Shown in pieces: positions 1 through 10,199 of a stretch of DNA of 64,000 bases (position 1 is the stretch's first letter; the number at the start of each line of letters is the position of its first letter). Location of the stretch: the NCBI GenBank assembly GCA_032717465.1, contig CM064690.1, positions 7,826,643 to 7,890,642 of the forward strand. The letters are read 5' to 3'. The stretch is from Coenobita brevimanus (Eukaryota > Arthropoda > Malacostraca > Decapoda > Coenobitidae). The notes below the pieces were generated by a model that worked only from the letters and a program-made list of their open reading frames with translations, did not search any database and had not been told where the DNA came from. A program made the translations under genes and the position numbers.

Positions 1-1394
1 ACCACCTTCTGAGCAAAAGGTACTTGGAATCGGGTCATCACATCTTTGGGCGTCTGTTATGCTTAGTCACAGGATACAATGACAACACTTGCAGTTTACC
101 CAAACACATAATACAGTGGACCCTAACTTTCGCGGACCTTAATAGACTGGATATTGTATTTAATGGTCACTTTGAATCCCCCTGAACATAGTAGGAACCA
201 CACATTAGCTGAGAATAATCACACTGATCTTCTGAACAGTTCTGGGCCCACTGGGCAGTTTTGCTTTTAACATATACTGTCCATTACATGGGGAGTACAA
301 CGCAGGCCTACCAGATCGCTTCCCATGGGTGGGATGACTCAGAACACTTCCCAACGTTGGTGACGGCTTTTCCTACCCGCTTGGGCTACATCGGAGAGAA
401 TTGGGCGGGAAGCAGTGGCTCATCAGGCAATTTTTGGGCTACTTCCGGTAGGCCTGGGCAGAACCGGAGGCTGTACACGTGGTCAGCCTCAGTTTTATTG
501 TGTCTCTTGTTGTGACAACATCACCTGAGCATCTCGCGTCTCTAGAGTGTGGCAAGTGTTTTCCCATAGTGATTGTAAAAAAGTAGCTTCTCATAAGGAA
601 TCTTCTAGCACCCGCACTGAAAAAGCAAAGAAGAAGGTTATGACTAATGTGGGAAAGAAGGAAGTGATCGAGGCACACAAGAAAGGCATGAGCAGGGATG
701 ACCTCATTGGCATATATAGCCTGAAGACATCAATGCTTCACGATATCCTAAAAGCAAAAGACAAAATATTGGAGGTACTGTAAGAAAATGGAAGGTGGGA
801 GGAAGGATGAGGATTTTTTTAGGGGGAAGCTACCGAGTGAGTAAGCAGACGAAGCAGTGGTACGTGTAGGAGCATGATGAATGCGTTCATGTAAGCGGCC
901 TGGATATCCAACAGGCAGTACAGAGGCTTGCCACTCTACTTGGATTTGAAGAGTTCGAGTGTAGTGTTGACTGACAGTGGAGGTTCATGAGGTGCCATGG
1001 CAATATCAATAAGGTCATAACTGGAGAGATGCTCAGTGCTGATGTCAGTGCTGTGAAGCTGTTCATCCAGCATCTTTGAAAGCTGATGGAGGAGGGCGTG
1101 CATGAGTTAAATTTACAATCCAGATGAAACTGGGCTCTTCTGCCACACACTTCCCTAAAATACCCAGGCTTCGAAGGATAATTCCAACATGGTAAATTTT
1201 TAGAAGTAACCAACGTTTTTTTATTTTTTATTAATTTGTTTTGTGTTCCAATGCAAAATAGTGCACTTTAATTCTGACCTTCATTTTCGGTGGAAAATCT
1301 CCCTTTTGGAAATCTGAGTAAGAATTCCAAAAGTGGGTTTATCCGCCCAAATCAAAATCAAAATTAATAAAAAACACACTCTTTTGCATTATAC

Positions 1395-1528
1395 TAACCT
1401 AACCCAGCCTAACCTAACCTAACCTAACCCAACCCAACCCAACCTAACCTAACCTAACCCAACCTAACCTAACCTAAGCTAACCCAACACAACCTAACCT
1501 AACCTAACCTGAACTGACCTGACCTACC
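1395..1528. repeat. Degenerate (AACCT)n, i.e. TTAGG-type telomere-like array
   Basis: About 130 bases of AACCT units with AACCC and AACTG variants. TTAGG on the other strand is the arthropod telomere repeat. Here it is interstitial, inside the nested element at 1199-2216, so it was carried or expanded within a transposon and is not a chromosome end. Confidence 0.8.
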
Positions 1529-1557
1529 TTTACGGGTCTAGAAATATTCCTTTATAA

Positions 1558-1824
1558 TCAGAAACGGTGAACTTGCACTGCACCCTTACTCTTGCGAATT
1601 TTTTTCCACCGGCCACAGTACCATTGATGTCTATCTTCCTGATATGTGCGGGGCAAATTACACTCTTTACACTGTACTTCACTTGGCAACACCCCGTGTT
1701 TTCTTAGTAGTTCAATAGATGCCTCGTTATTACTGTGGTAGTCCTTGATAATCTGCCAGTAATCCTTGCTACACCCGATACAAGCTTGGAACTCGACAAT
1801 ACGTTCATCACCACCGGAGGCCAC
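1558..1824 (-). pseudogene. ISXO2/Merlin-like transposase N-terminal fragment
   Basis: An 88-codon minus-strand frame. LLRKHGVLPSEVQCKECNLP followed by a CGRW motif resembles the N-terminal zinc ribbon of IS1016/ISXO2-type transposases used by Merlin elements (CxxC, then W-x-C). No catalytic DDE region follows: the frame stops at 1558 and the element ends within about 360 bases. The fragment could only be a relic in a non-autonomous copy. It is an identification by motif pattern and could be wrong. Confidence 0.4.
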
Positions 1825-3924
1825 GACTATGACTGACTTTCAAATCTTGGGCGTCCCTGCATCATCCACAAATACTCTAAAGCGATTGGCTGGTTTTACT
1901 TACGACTGTTGTGACTGGCTGGTTTCAAAAGTCCCTGTTGCTTGGGAACGCCTGAATGGCTGTTTTTAAAACTCACATACATACGAAAGTACCAGCCGAG
2001 TACACTCGAGTCCAGCCGACATAGACCGAGTACACACGCCTGCTCCAGCCAATATGGCGTGACATTCATCCGCTACTAAGCATTAGCCTAACCTGTCACT
2101 ACATGACCATCCCTACAAAATTCGTTCCCCCAACTCAAACTAGGCTTAAAAAGTAAGTCTTAGAATAGTTCAGGGACGTAATATGATGAAAATCGGTAAC
2201 GTTAGTTACTTCTAAAGTAATACTGGCAACACTCCAGGGCACAAGACAATCAAGGAGCGTCTCTCCATTATGGCCTGTGCCACTGGAGATGGCTTTCATT
2301 ACCTACCGTCAGTCATAGTAAGTAAGAGAAATCAACCCACGTCACTCATGGACATTATGACCAAGCTTCCTGTTAAGTACCTTGGGAATAAGTCTGCCTG
2401 GTTTACCCAGGATATCACTGATAACTGGTTTCACCACAGCTTTGCCCCTTCCATGAGGCAGCAACAGGAAAAGGTATGGTATCAGTCCTGTTGACATGAA
2501 GGCAGTGCTACTGTTGGTCAATGCACCAGCCCATCCTTCCTCAACCATGCTGCAGAAAGGATGGACGAATCAAGGCTTTGCTCCTGCCAGCCAAGACCAC
2601 TATCCTTATCCAGCCTATGGACCAGGAAGTTATTAAGAATGCAAACGTACAACAAATATGCCTGCACCAGTACCTCCTTGTGTCTGAGTATGGGGTGGAC
2701 CAGGAAGACTGTCTGGACACCAGAGACAAGAAAACTCTGCACAACTTCAAGAAGTACGCCACCAAGCGCTCCTTCTCACCTAGAGGCATGGGGGAAAGTG
2801 TCTCGTGTCATGCTTCAGAATGGATGGCACAAACTGCTCAGAACCCCCAGAATCCAGCACCACCATTGTTTTGAGGGGTTTTAGTCACCAAGGATGGCTG
2901 AAATGTTGGCAGTTGCAGGATAGGGGATCATTGCATAGGAGGACCTGCTAGAGTGGCTTGATGAGGATGCTGGTGTGCCTGGCTACCATCACAAAACGGA
3001 AGAGGAGATTGCTGCTGAACTACAACAAAACAAGTCCAGCAAAGGAGGAAGACTAACAGAAAGAGTAGGAGGAGACACCTGTACTGTCTCCGGCTGCAGA
3101 CATTGAAGCTGTAAACACCATTTCGACTGTGAAAGACAAAGTTGGAGGGCCTCTGATTCAGCATTATGAGGTCATGTGGTTCATCAGGTTGGAGTTAATA
3201 CAGTTGCAACAGCCAAGGAAGATCCAGGATAAGATCTTTCAGTTTTTCAAACCTGTGCCCTCTCCTGCTGCCAAGAGGCTCAGCACAAAGACAGAGACAT
3301 CCACTGTGTTTGTATCAACATCATCAGCCTGCCTTCAAATAGCCTCACGATCCAGCAGTTCAGCCTTCAGGACCCTCTATACCACCGATCCAATAGAAAC
3401 CATCTTTGCCAACAATGACGATGAATGACTGGTAAATCAGTCTACAGCATACGATAAAAGTGGGAGTGTAAGCAATCTACATCCATCTATGCAGGTACAG
3501 TGTACAATACATGAACTTCCTACTCTCTCTACTCCACCTTGGCTTTCTCCCCCTCATGATTGCTGAGTTGTTGTAGAAGGCTATAGTAGCACTGTACAAG
3601 TCATAAAGAAATTTTATGACAAGGTGTGAAATAATGGGCCAATTTAGTGTAATATGTGTATAGTTTTCATTTTTAATACTAGAATATGCTACTTTGTTCA
3701 TTTATTTTCCATTTTATGTTTGAAATCTCACTTCGAGGGAGGGGAGAACATTGGAAGTACCGGGTTGTCTGCTATCGGATCGGGCTTCTCCACAAGTCTT
3801 CTGGTAATGTGAGGATCTACTGTACTAACATCGAAGAACATATTTTGCTAGCCAAGCCTCGCCTCATTTCGCACATCGCTGCCAATTTTCTATCATCTAA
3901 AATGAAACACGAAACTTTTTATTG

Positions 3925-4039
3925 TTTTGGCCAGGATTCGATCTGGGGCAAAGCTCTTCAAAGTTTGCAAGCTACCATTAAGCTACACAAGATATCTCCT
4001 TTCAAAATTTGCGGGTACTAAATTTATAGCTCCATGTAG

Positions 4040-4041
<2 letters not shown>
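3925..4041 (-). mobile_element. tRNA-headed SINE fragment
   Basis: On the minus strand a tRNA-like head is visible. GTGTAGCTTAATGGTAGC resembles a pol III A box (about 3980-3998). GATCGAATCCTGG resembles a B box (about 3933-3945) at the usual spacing. A (TA)n array begins directly at its edge (4042). Too short to define the full family unit. Confidence 0.55.

Positions 4042-4119
<78 letters not shown>
4042..4119. repeat. (TA)n microsatellite
   Basis: About 39 uninterrupted TA units lying exactly between the SINE fragment and the 3' end of a minus-strand LINE. Open frames across it are artefacts reading Ile-Tyr. Confidence 0.98.
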
Positions 4120-4121
<2 letters not shown>

Positions 4122-4838
4122 CATCATCCGGACCTCTTTTCCCACCCCAGGGCAGGGTGAGGAGTAGCAATGTCCAGACAGCACAAATTTGCCCAATCCA
4201 ATGGGCCACGCTTCCATTCACTCATCATTCACCGACTTCCAAACCTCTCTTCCTCACACACTCATCCACCATATCTCTCCACCTTCTCCTTGGCCTACCT
4301 CGCCTCCTCCCTCCTTCGAATTCGCTCAGATGTACCTTTTTTCACCACTCTATTGTTATCCATTCTCTCCATATGACCATACCATCTCAGTACACTCTCT
4401 TCGATTCTAGTGTTCACCGACTTCCTCACTCCACATCTTTCACGAGTCACATTATTTCGTATCCTATCCACCCTCTGTACTCCACATACATTCTTCAGCA
4501 GTCCCATCCCCACTGCTCTTACTCTTTTCATTTTCATGCCACACCATTGTCTCACATCCATATGTTAAAGTTGACACTAACACTCCTTCATGTAAGCCTT
4601 GTGCAGCTGCAACACAGAAGCCTCTGTTTCTTATCAAGACCTTCGTTGTACCAGATACCTGTCTTCCTTGGGTCACTCTATTTTCAACTTCTTTTGCACA
4701 TTTTCCTCTCTTTTCTATCACTGTACCCAGATGTGAACTCTCTCACCAATTCCAGTCTCTCTCCTTTCACTGTTACATCGCACGGGGAGTCACCTTCACT
4801 CTCAATAACCATCACTTTACTCTGTTCTACATTTACTC

Positions 4839-4974
4839 TCAAGGCACGGTACTTGCAAGCAGTACTGCATCATCAACATACAAGAAATTTGAGATATTCC
4901 ACCCATCACCATTCATTACCAACGCCATCCCTCTCTCCATTACTCGTGTTTTTACTTCTCTCATCACCCCATCC

Positions 4975-5064
<90 letters not shown>

Positions 5065-5408
5065 AACAACCATGGGGACATCACACAATCTTGTCGCAAG
5101 CCCACTCCGATTGTGAACCATTTACTTAGATGCCCATTAACCCTTACACATGCTTCATTACCATCATAAAAACTCTTGACGGCACCTAGCAGCTTACCCT
5201 CTACACCGCACATGCGCAAAACTTTCCACAATCCTTCTCTGTCCACTTTATCATATGCTTTTTCTAGATCCATGAATGCCATAAACACCGTATGGTCCTC
5301 ACAAGCCTTCTTTACTATCTGCCTCACTGCAAATATTTGGTCCACACATCCTTTGCCACTCCTAAAGCCACCCTGTTCATCACTCACTAGGACTTCTGAT
5401 ACACTCCA
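4839..5408 (-). pseudogene. LINE B reverse transcriptase with in-frame (TA)n insert
   Basis: Reverse transcriptase palm and fingers of an RTE-type LINE: EQGGFRSGKGCVDQIFAVRQ, FMAFMDLEKAYDKVDREGLW, VGLRQDCVMSPWLFNIY, then YVDDAVLLAS as the catalytic box (canonical FADD; the two aspartates are present). Between LFNIY and MDGVMREV lies an in-frame run of Ile-Tyr codons from the (TA)n array at 4981-5062. Open sequence upstream of 5408 comes from the neighbouring SINE, not from the LINE. Paralogue B2 has no expansion at the same point. Confidence 0.85.
4981..5062. repeat. (TA)n microsatellite inside a reverse transcriptase
   Basis: About 41 TA units located exactly at the codons for N-I-Y-M-D. 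In paralogue B2 this site reads aatatatatatggat (about 56619-56633), a short natural TA run. The expansion preserves the reading frame. Confidence 0.97.
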
Positions 5409-5756
5409 TCTTTTGTCTTTCTGTCCTTCATTCCTTCCTCTTCCTTCTGCCTGTTTGTCTTTCTGTCCTTCATTCTTTCCTCTTCCTTCTGCCTGTGGGT
5501 GACTCAGCACTGAGTGACAAGCCGAATAGTTACCTGTACACCAGGAAATCATTTACTACGCTGGGTGGTAATCATGTATCCAATTTATGGCGCCTGGTGG
5601 TTTAGCAGGTAATTATGGCGCTCCAATCGGATTGAGCCGGCGAAGGTTTCTATCCAAGGGTGGTTGGGGTTATCGCTCACGTAATGCCATTCAGGGATGA
5701 GTGAGACTGGTCACCCTCATCTTAACTGTCAGGACCAACTTGCCTAGCCCCGGGCT

Positions 5757-5758
<2 letters not shown>
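5409..5758 (+). mobile_element. tRNA-like SINE family S1, copy 1 (3'-truncated)
   Basis: A pyrimidine-rich 5' section is followed by GGCGCCTGGTGGTTTAG (A-box-like, about 5590) and GGTTTCTATCC (B-box-like, about 5646), then a body ending CCCCGGGCTCCTA. It matches the complement of 5806-6290 and the plus strand of 36920-37405. This copy is cut by a (TA)n array before its last roughly 60 bases. The pol III origin is inferred from the box spacing. Confidence 0.7.

Positions 5759-5805
<47 letters not shown>
5759..5805. repeat. (TA)n microsatellite at the centre of an inverted SINE pair
   Basis: About 23 TA units separating SINE S1 copy 1 (plus) from copy 2 (minus). Confidence 0.98.
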
Positions 5806-5808
<3 letters not shown>

Positions 5809-6290
5809 CCATCCATCCATAGTCAAACACAGTGTTGCCCCATGAGGAGCGTAGGAGTCGGGGGCTAGGCAAGTTGGTCCTGATATTTAAGATGAGTCAC
5901 CAGCCTCATTTCTCCCTGAGTGGCATTACGTGAGCAATAAACCCCAACCTCCCCTTTAATACAAATCTTCACCGGCTTAGTCCGATTGGAGTGTCGTTTT
6001 TATCCACTGAACCACCAGGCGCCAAAATTTAGTTATATGGTTACCACCCACCGTAGTAAATGGATTCCCGTGTACAGGAAACTAATCGACTTGTCACTCA
6101 GTGAAGAGTCACCTACAGGCAGAAGGAAGAGGAGCGAATAAAGGAAAGAAAGACAGAAGAGGGAATGTAAAGTTACCCGTAGGCAGAAGGATGAGGAAAG
6201 AGTGAAGGAAAGACAAAAGAGAACGGAAGGAATTAAAGATGGAAGAGAGGAAACGGCAGACACACGAGAGCAGCACTACATCGAGTGAGT
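5806..6290 (-). mobile_element. tRNA-like SINE family S1, copy 2
   Basis: On the minus strand the unit ends in a (GGAT)n tail (seen as atccatccatcc at 5808-5820). Its body is shared with copies 1 and 3, with the tRNA-like boxes near 5960-6025. The 5' section holds two or three degenerate pyrimidine-rich subrepeats of about 75 bp containing CTTCCTTCTGCCT. With copy 1 it forms a near-palindrome of about 700 bases. Confidence 0.7.
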
Positions 6291-6299
6291 GGATGGTAA

Positions 6300-6302
<3 letters not shown>

Positions 6303-6355
<53 letters not shown>
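6303..6355. repeat. (TA)n microsatellite at a LINE 3' end
   Basis: About 26 TA units that directly abut the 3' end of LINE A1, at the place where other family A copies have a (GATA)n tail. Confidence 0.97.
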
Positions 6356-6356
<1 letters not shown>

Positions 6357-9190
6357 CCCGACACCCTAATCCCGCAAAGGGTGGCCGCAGACAAAACGCC
6401 TCCAAGTCGCTCTGTCACTCACCATTTGACTACCCTCCCCCCAACTCACCCCCCCTCCCTCATATACCTCTCAACTCCATCCCTCCACCTCATCCTCGGT
6501 CTACCTCTCCCTCTCCCTCCCTCCACCACACTTACATATACCCTCTTAGTCAGTCTTTCATTCTCCATTCTCTCCACATGTCCAAACCACCTCAATGTAT
6601 TTCTCCTAATCTTCTCAACCACATCCACATCCACCCCACAACGTTCCTTCACTTCTTCATTCGACAACCTGTCCCTCCATGTCACTCGTCATGCTCCTCT
6701 CAAGTAACTCATTTCCACTGCTCACACTCTTGACTTGTTCCCCTCTTGCAAGGTCCACTCCTCGCTTCCATACGTCAGGGTAGGGATCACAATACTATCA
6801 TGCAGTGATTTCTTAACTTCCATACTCACCTCCCTATTTCTCATCACTGCTTTCAGTGAACCAACAACCTTCCTTCCCTGCTGTACCCTTTAACGCACTT
6901 CATCACCCAAAGTTCTATCCTTACTCATCACACTGCCCAAATACTTGAATGCACTCACACTCTCCATATCCTCACCATCCAACCTCACTGTACATTCTGT
7001 GACTTCATTCCTCTCAAACACCTTAACTTTACTTTTGTATACATTAACTTTCAGCTTCCTCCTCCTACACACTGTCCCAAATTCATTCACCAAACCTTGC
7101 AACTCCCATTCATCTTCACTCAACAATACTGTATCATCAGCAAACAGCAACACCAGAATCTTCCAAACCTCACCCTCATTCATTAGAGCCACCCTCACAT
7201 CCACTGCCCTTCCCTGCAGCTCCTTTACAACCCCATCCATGTATATATTAAACTGCCATGGAGACATCACACAACCCTGTTTCAGTCCCACATTGAGATC
7301 AAAGAACTCACTCAGCACACCATCCACTTGCACCGTAGCTCTAGCTCCTTCCTACATATTCTTCACAGCATTCAACAATTTCTCATCCACTCCATATATT
7401 CTTAATAACTTCCACATACCTTACCTATCTATTCTGTCATAAGCTTTCTCCAAGTCCATGAAGGCAGCATATACTTTCTTTCCCTTCTCTAGATACTTCT
7501 CCACTAAATATCTTAGAATAAATATCTGATATACACACCCTTTTCGCTTCCCAAATTTCCCTTGTTCTTCTCCAACTAGCTCCTCTGTCATATGCCTAAC
7601 CCTATCAATGAGTATTCTACCATATATTTTACCAGTCACACTAAGAAGGCAAATACCTCTATGGTTACCACATACTTCTCTCTCCCCTTTTCCTTTATAT
7701 AAAGGAACAATTATACCTGATTTCCAGTCCTCTGGAACCCCTCCCTCTTCCCAAGCCAATCTACACAACTTCCATATCCACTCCACAACAATCTCATCCC
7801 CATACCTCAGCATTTCACCACACACTTCATCAATTCCTGGGGCCTTCCCCAACTTGATCTTCATTGCTTCCACTACTTCCGTCCTACTGATCTCTTCCTC
7901 CCTCCTCTCATCTCTTCTTCTCCCAGCCATTCCCCAACCACTTATACTCGCACTGCTGTCACTCTCTACATTCAACAAATCCTCAAAGTGCTCCTTCCAT
8001 CTCCTCAGTTTCTCTCTCTTCTCCACCAGCAATCTATTATACCTATCTTTCACTCCCCTACTATTTCCCCTTTCACACTGCCTTACTTTCTTTACCTCCT
8101 TCCAAAACAATTTCTTACTCTCCCTCCATTTCACACTCAGATTCTTCCCAAACTCTTCATCCACTTTCTTCTTACTCTCCTTCACCAGTCTCTTCACCTC
8201 CCTTCTCCTACTCACATATACCTCTCTTTTCTCTCTCTCATTTTCTCCCCTACCTCTGCTCGCTAACCATTCACTATATGCCTTCTTCTTTTGTTCCACA
8301 GCTCGTTTCACCTCATCATTCCACCATGCTGTCCCTTGCATACCCTTGCATCTCCTCCTCACACCACAAAGCACCTCATACGCTGCGCCTATCTCTTCTG
8401 TAAATATCTTACATACGTCTTCCACCCCTTCCATCTGCTCTAGCTCATACCTTCCCAATCTTTCTTCTACTATGCTCTTATACTCTGCCATTTTCTCACT
8501 ATCTTGCAAATTCTCCACTCTTCTCACAGGAGCTGTTTCCTCCTGTCTTCCCCTTCGTCTCCTCAACCATTTTCTTTGCAGCTTTACCTTGGCCATCACT
8601 AAGTGATGGTCCGAGACTTCATTCCCCCACCCTCTCCACACTCTTGCATCCAACACTTGTCTTCTCATTCGCTCATCCACACACACGTAGTCTATCATTG
8701 CCTTTCGTTCAACAAGTTCACCATCCATCCTCCTCATTACTCTCCATGTATACCGGTGGATCATCTTATGTCGAAAGTAGGTGTTGGCTATTGTCAACGC
8801 CTTACCAGCACAGATGTCCACCAAAGCACTACCATTCCCATCTATTTCAGCTGGCACACCCCATTGAGCAACCACTCCATCCACTCGTACATTCCCAACT
8901 TTCCCATTCATGTCTCCAATCAAAAACACTCTCTCGCTCCTCTCAAATTTGTCTATACATGCTTCTACTCTCCCCCAAAACTCATCTTTCACTCTTGCCA
9001 CTCGGTCGTCTGTCGGGGCATACACACTTACAATCGCCCAAGCTTGTATACCTACTTTCATCCTCACCCATACAATCCTTGCACCCACTGTTCCATACTC
9101 TCTTATATTCTCCTTCCACTTTTTGCTTATCATCAGACATACTCCCTCTATCGCCTTCTAATTCTCATTAACTCCCGCACATATACCTAA
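6356..9190 (-). mobile_element. RTE-like LINE family A, copy A1 (nearly full coding length)
   Basis: A minus-strand non-LTR retrotransposon of about 2.8 kb with endonuclease, RT and C-terminal region in order. Five family A copies occur in this window (also 15402-18294, 31450-31830, 39575-41632, 58501-62025). The 3' end is the conserved GGCCACC-GGGATTA block at about 6357-6390 and would normally carry a GATA tail, here replaced by (TA)n. The 5' end lies near 9190 beside another compound microsatellite. Confidence 0.9.
6446..9133 (-). pseudogene. LINE A1 endonuclease-reverse transcriptase polyprotein, broken
   Basis: The product would nick target DNA and copy its own RNA into the chromosome. 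The long frame 7421-9133 (570 codons) begins inside the APE-type endonuclease: VFLIGDMNGKVGNVRVDG, then IDYVCVDERMRR and the SDHHLVMAKVKL box. It continues through a Lys/Arg-rich linker to RT: KAPGIDEVCGEMLRYG, LYKGKGEREVCGNHRGICLL, AFMDLEKAYDRID. After stops near 7335-7420 it resumes at 6890-7333 with GLKQGCVMSPWQFNIYMDG and LLFADDTVLLSE. The last part, 6446-6685, has RWFGHVERMENERLTKRVY. Only a few stops interrupt it, so this is a fairly young copy. The N-terminus is slightly short. Confidence 0.88.
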
Positions 9191-9191
9191 A

Positions 9192-9192
<1 letters not shown>

Positions 9193-9272
<80 letters not shown>

Positions 9273-9310
9273 GATGTAGATACATATAGATATATAGATA
9301 GATAGATATA
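9193..9310. repeat. Compound (TA)n(GA)n(GATA)n microsatellite
   Basis: Three adjoining simple repeats: TA (9193-9235), GA (9236-9273) and imperfect GATA (9280-9309). It sits at the 5' side of LINE A1. Confidence 0.95.
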
Positions 9311-9947
9311 AAACTCAGTGATCCCCTGGTTATCGCACGTTTGATTATAGTGTTTTCATAATCGCTGTTATATAAAAATCTGTACCACTGCCATTAATAC
9401 TCATTTGTGGAAACTTCCTTGTCGTGCACCTAAACTGGATTCTGCTGATAATGTTGATGCAAAATCTGTGGTTTCTGATGGCTTTAAGGGATTCAAAGAT
9501 GAGGCCCTGCTCGAGAAGTAACTCCCGAGTGGTGGGGTCCACTGACTCTTCACCCCATAACCTCAGTACCTTTTGCCTGAAGTCCATCTCAGGGAGCAGA
9601 TTCACAGAACATTTAACCCACCGGATCCCCTAGCGTCGCCTGAACATGGGTACTGAGGGAGATAAAGTCATTAACAGAGCAAGGGCACAGCCATCTTGCA
9701 GCAATATCTGGTGTCGCAAGTTAAGAGCAAAGGGGACATACCTTAACCTGAGGCACATATGGAAACAGTATGTTTATCGTTTATGTGACCCCTTAGCCCT
9801 TCAGCAGCTTCTGACCCTTTTCCACTCTAACCAGAAAGCATTACCACTTTAGGGAGCTCTAAGCAATTTCTCTTAAATTAACATCTGTTGTCTATGTGTT
9901 TTCATAAACAAAGTAAATAAAGAGGGGGGGGGGATTCCATGGCTCAT
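9311..9947. other. Unassigned sequence with two short open frames
   Basis: Open frames occur at 9345-9605 (minus) and 9646-9852 (plus), but neither shows a domain I recognise. A Tigger-like terminus, CAGTGATCCC, occurs at 9317, and a G-run at 9925-9932. I see no matching opposite terminus. Probably old transposon-derived or intergenic sequence. Confidence 0.35.
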
Positions 9948-10197
9948 TTCTTATTCTGTTATAGCATCTGCACAGATTCGATCTGTTTAAGTTAGGTTAT
10001 CTCATTCTTATGGCATATAAGTTAAAATTAAGTTGTCATATCTGGTTACTGTAGGTTATCTCCCTGTGTTACGGTATGTGTGATGAAATTAAGATAGGTC
10101 AGGTCTGGTTAGGTTAAGTTACGATAGGTTAGGTAATCTCCCTCTGCTATGGCATCTGTGAGAAAATTAAGTTAGGTCATGTCTCGTTAGGTTAGAA
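9948..10197. repeat. Degenerate tandem repeat rich in GGTTA motifs
   Basis: Three to four divergent copies of a unit of roughly 65-75 bp built around AGGTTATCTCCC, a GGCATCTGTG segment, and AAATTAAGTTAGGTCATGTC. Embedded TTAGGT words recall the telomere-like arrays elsewhere in the window. Confidence 0.6.
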
Positions 10198-10199
10198 TT

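Larger units (their letters stand above)
1199..2216. mobile_element. Nested non-autonomous DNA element with terminal inverted repeats (Merlin-like?)
   Basis: The ends are inverted repeats: TTTAGAAGTAACCAACGTT at 1199-1217 matches the complement of 2198-2216 at 18 of 19 positions. The insertion separates Tigger transposase sequence that is otherwise collinear, so it is the younger element. A GTAA motif flanks both ends but no clean 8-9 bp duplication is visible. Inside are a TTAGG-type array and a minus-strand zinc-ribbon fragment resembling ISXO2/Merlin transposase. The insertion and its inverted ends are seen directly; the Merlin assignment is inferred. Confidence 0.6.
547..3428 (+). pseudogene. 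Tigger-like transposase (CENP-B HTH plus DDE domain), broken
   Basis: This is the remnant of a DDE transposase that would cut and paste its own element. Pieces appear in family order. A psq/CENP-B helix-turn-helix lies at 547-783 (EVIEAHKKGMSRDDLIGIYS). The first catalytic block, NPDETGLFCH, is near 1117-1146. The segment KERLSIMACATGDG follows at about 2255-2290. The second catalytic block is near 2509-2540, but the usual LLLDNAP reads LLLVNAP, so that aspartate is lost. IQPMDQEVIKN is near 2608-2640. The C-terminal tail with FQFFKPVPSP ends at a stop at 3426-3428. The coding sequence is broken by an insertion at 1199-2216 and by frameshifts near 2490 and 2880-3130. Family assignment is secure; function is lost. 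Confidence 0.85.
114..3822 (+). mobile_element. Tigger/pogo-like DNA transposon, decayed and interrupted
   Basis: The left end begins CAGTGGACCC at 114. The right end, read on the minus strand from 3822, begins CAGTAGATCC. Both ends abut TA dinucleotides (112-113 and 3823-3824), the target duplication expected of Tc1/mariner and pogo elements. The interior carries a broken Tigger-type transposase in plus orientation. A second element of about 1.0 kb sits inside it at 1199-2216. Many stops and frameshifts show that the copy is old and inactive. Confidence 0.85.
4120..5408 (-). mobile_element. RTE-like LINE family B, copy B1 (5'-truncated)
   Basis: Minus-strand non-LTR retrotransposon. Its 3' end is the short ATG/GATG tail at 4120-4130. 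The coding part runs from RT (about 5400) to the C-terminal region with WYGHMERMDNNRVVKK (about 4340-4390). The 5' end stops near 5408, where a SINE begins. The same 3' sequence recurs at 54725-55265 and 55690-57740, defining the family. Several frameshifts and a large internal (TA)n make it inactive. Confidence 0.85.

Noticed and set aside
1395..1528. Chromosome end or fusion point
   Set aside because: The TTAGG-type array lies inside a transposon-like insertion and is short and degenerate.
4157..5065. 302-codon plus-strand open frame
   Set aside because: It is the antisense of LINE B1 and ends in the Ile-Tyr run of a (TA)n array.
7608..9190. Long plus-strand frames (332 and 195 codons)
   Set aside because: They are Ser/Leu/Pro-rich shadows of LINE A1 on the minus strand.
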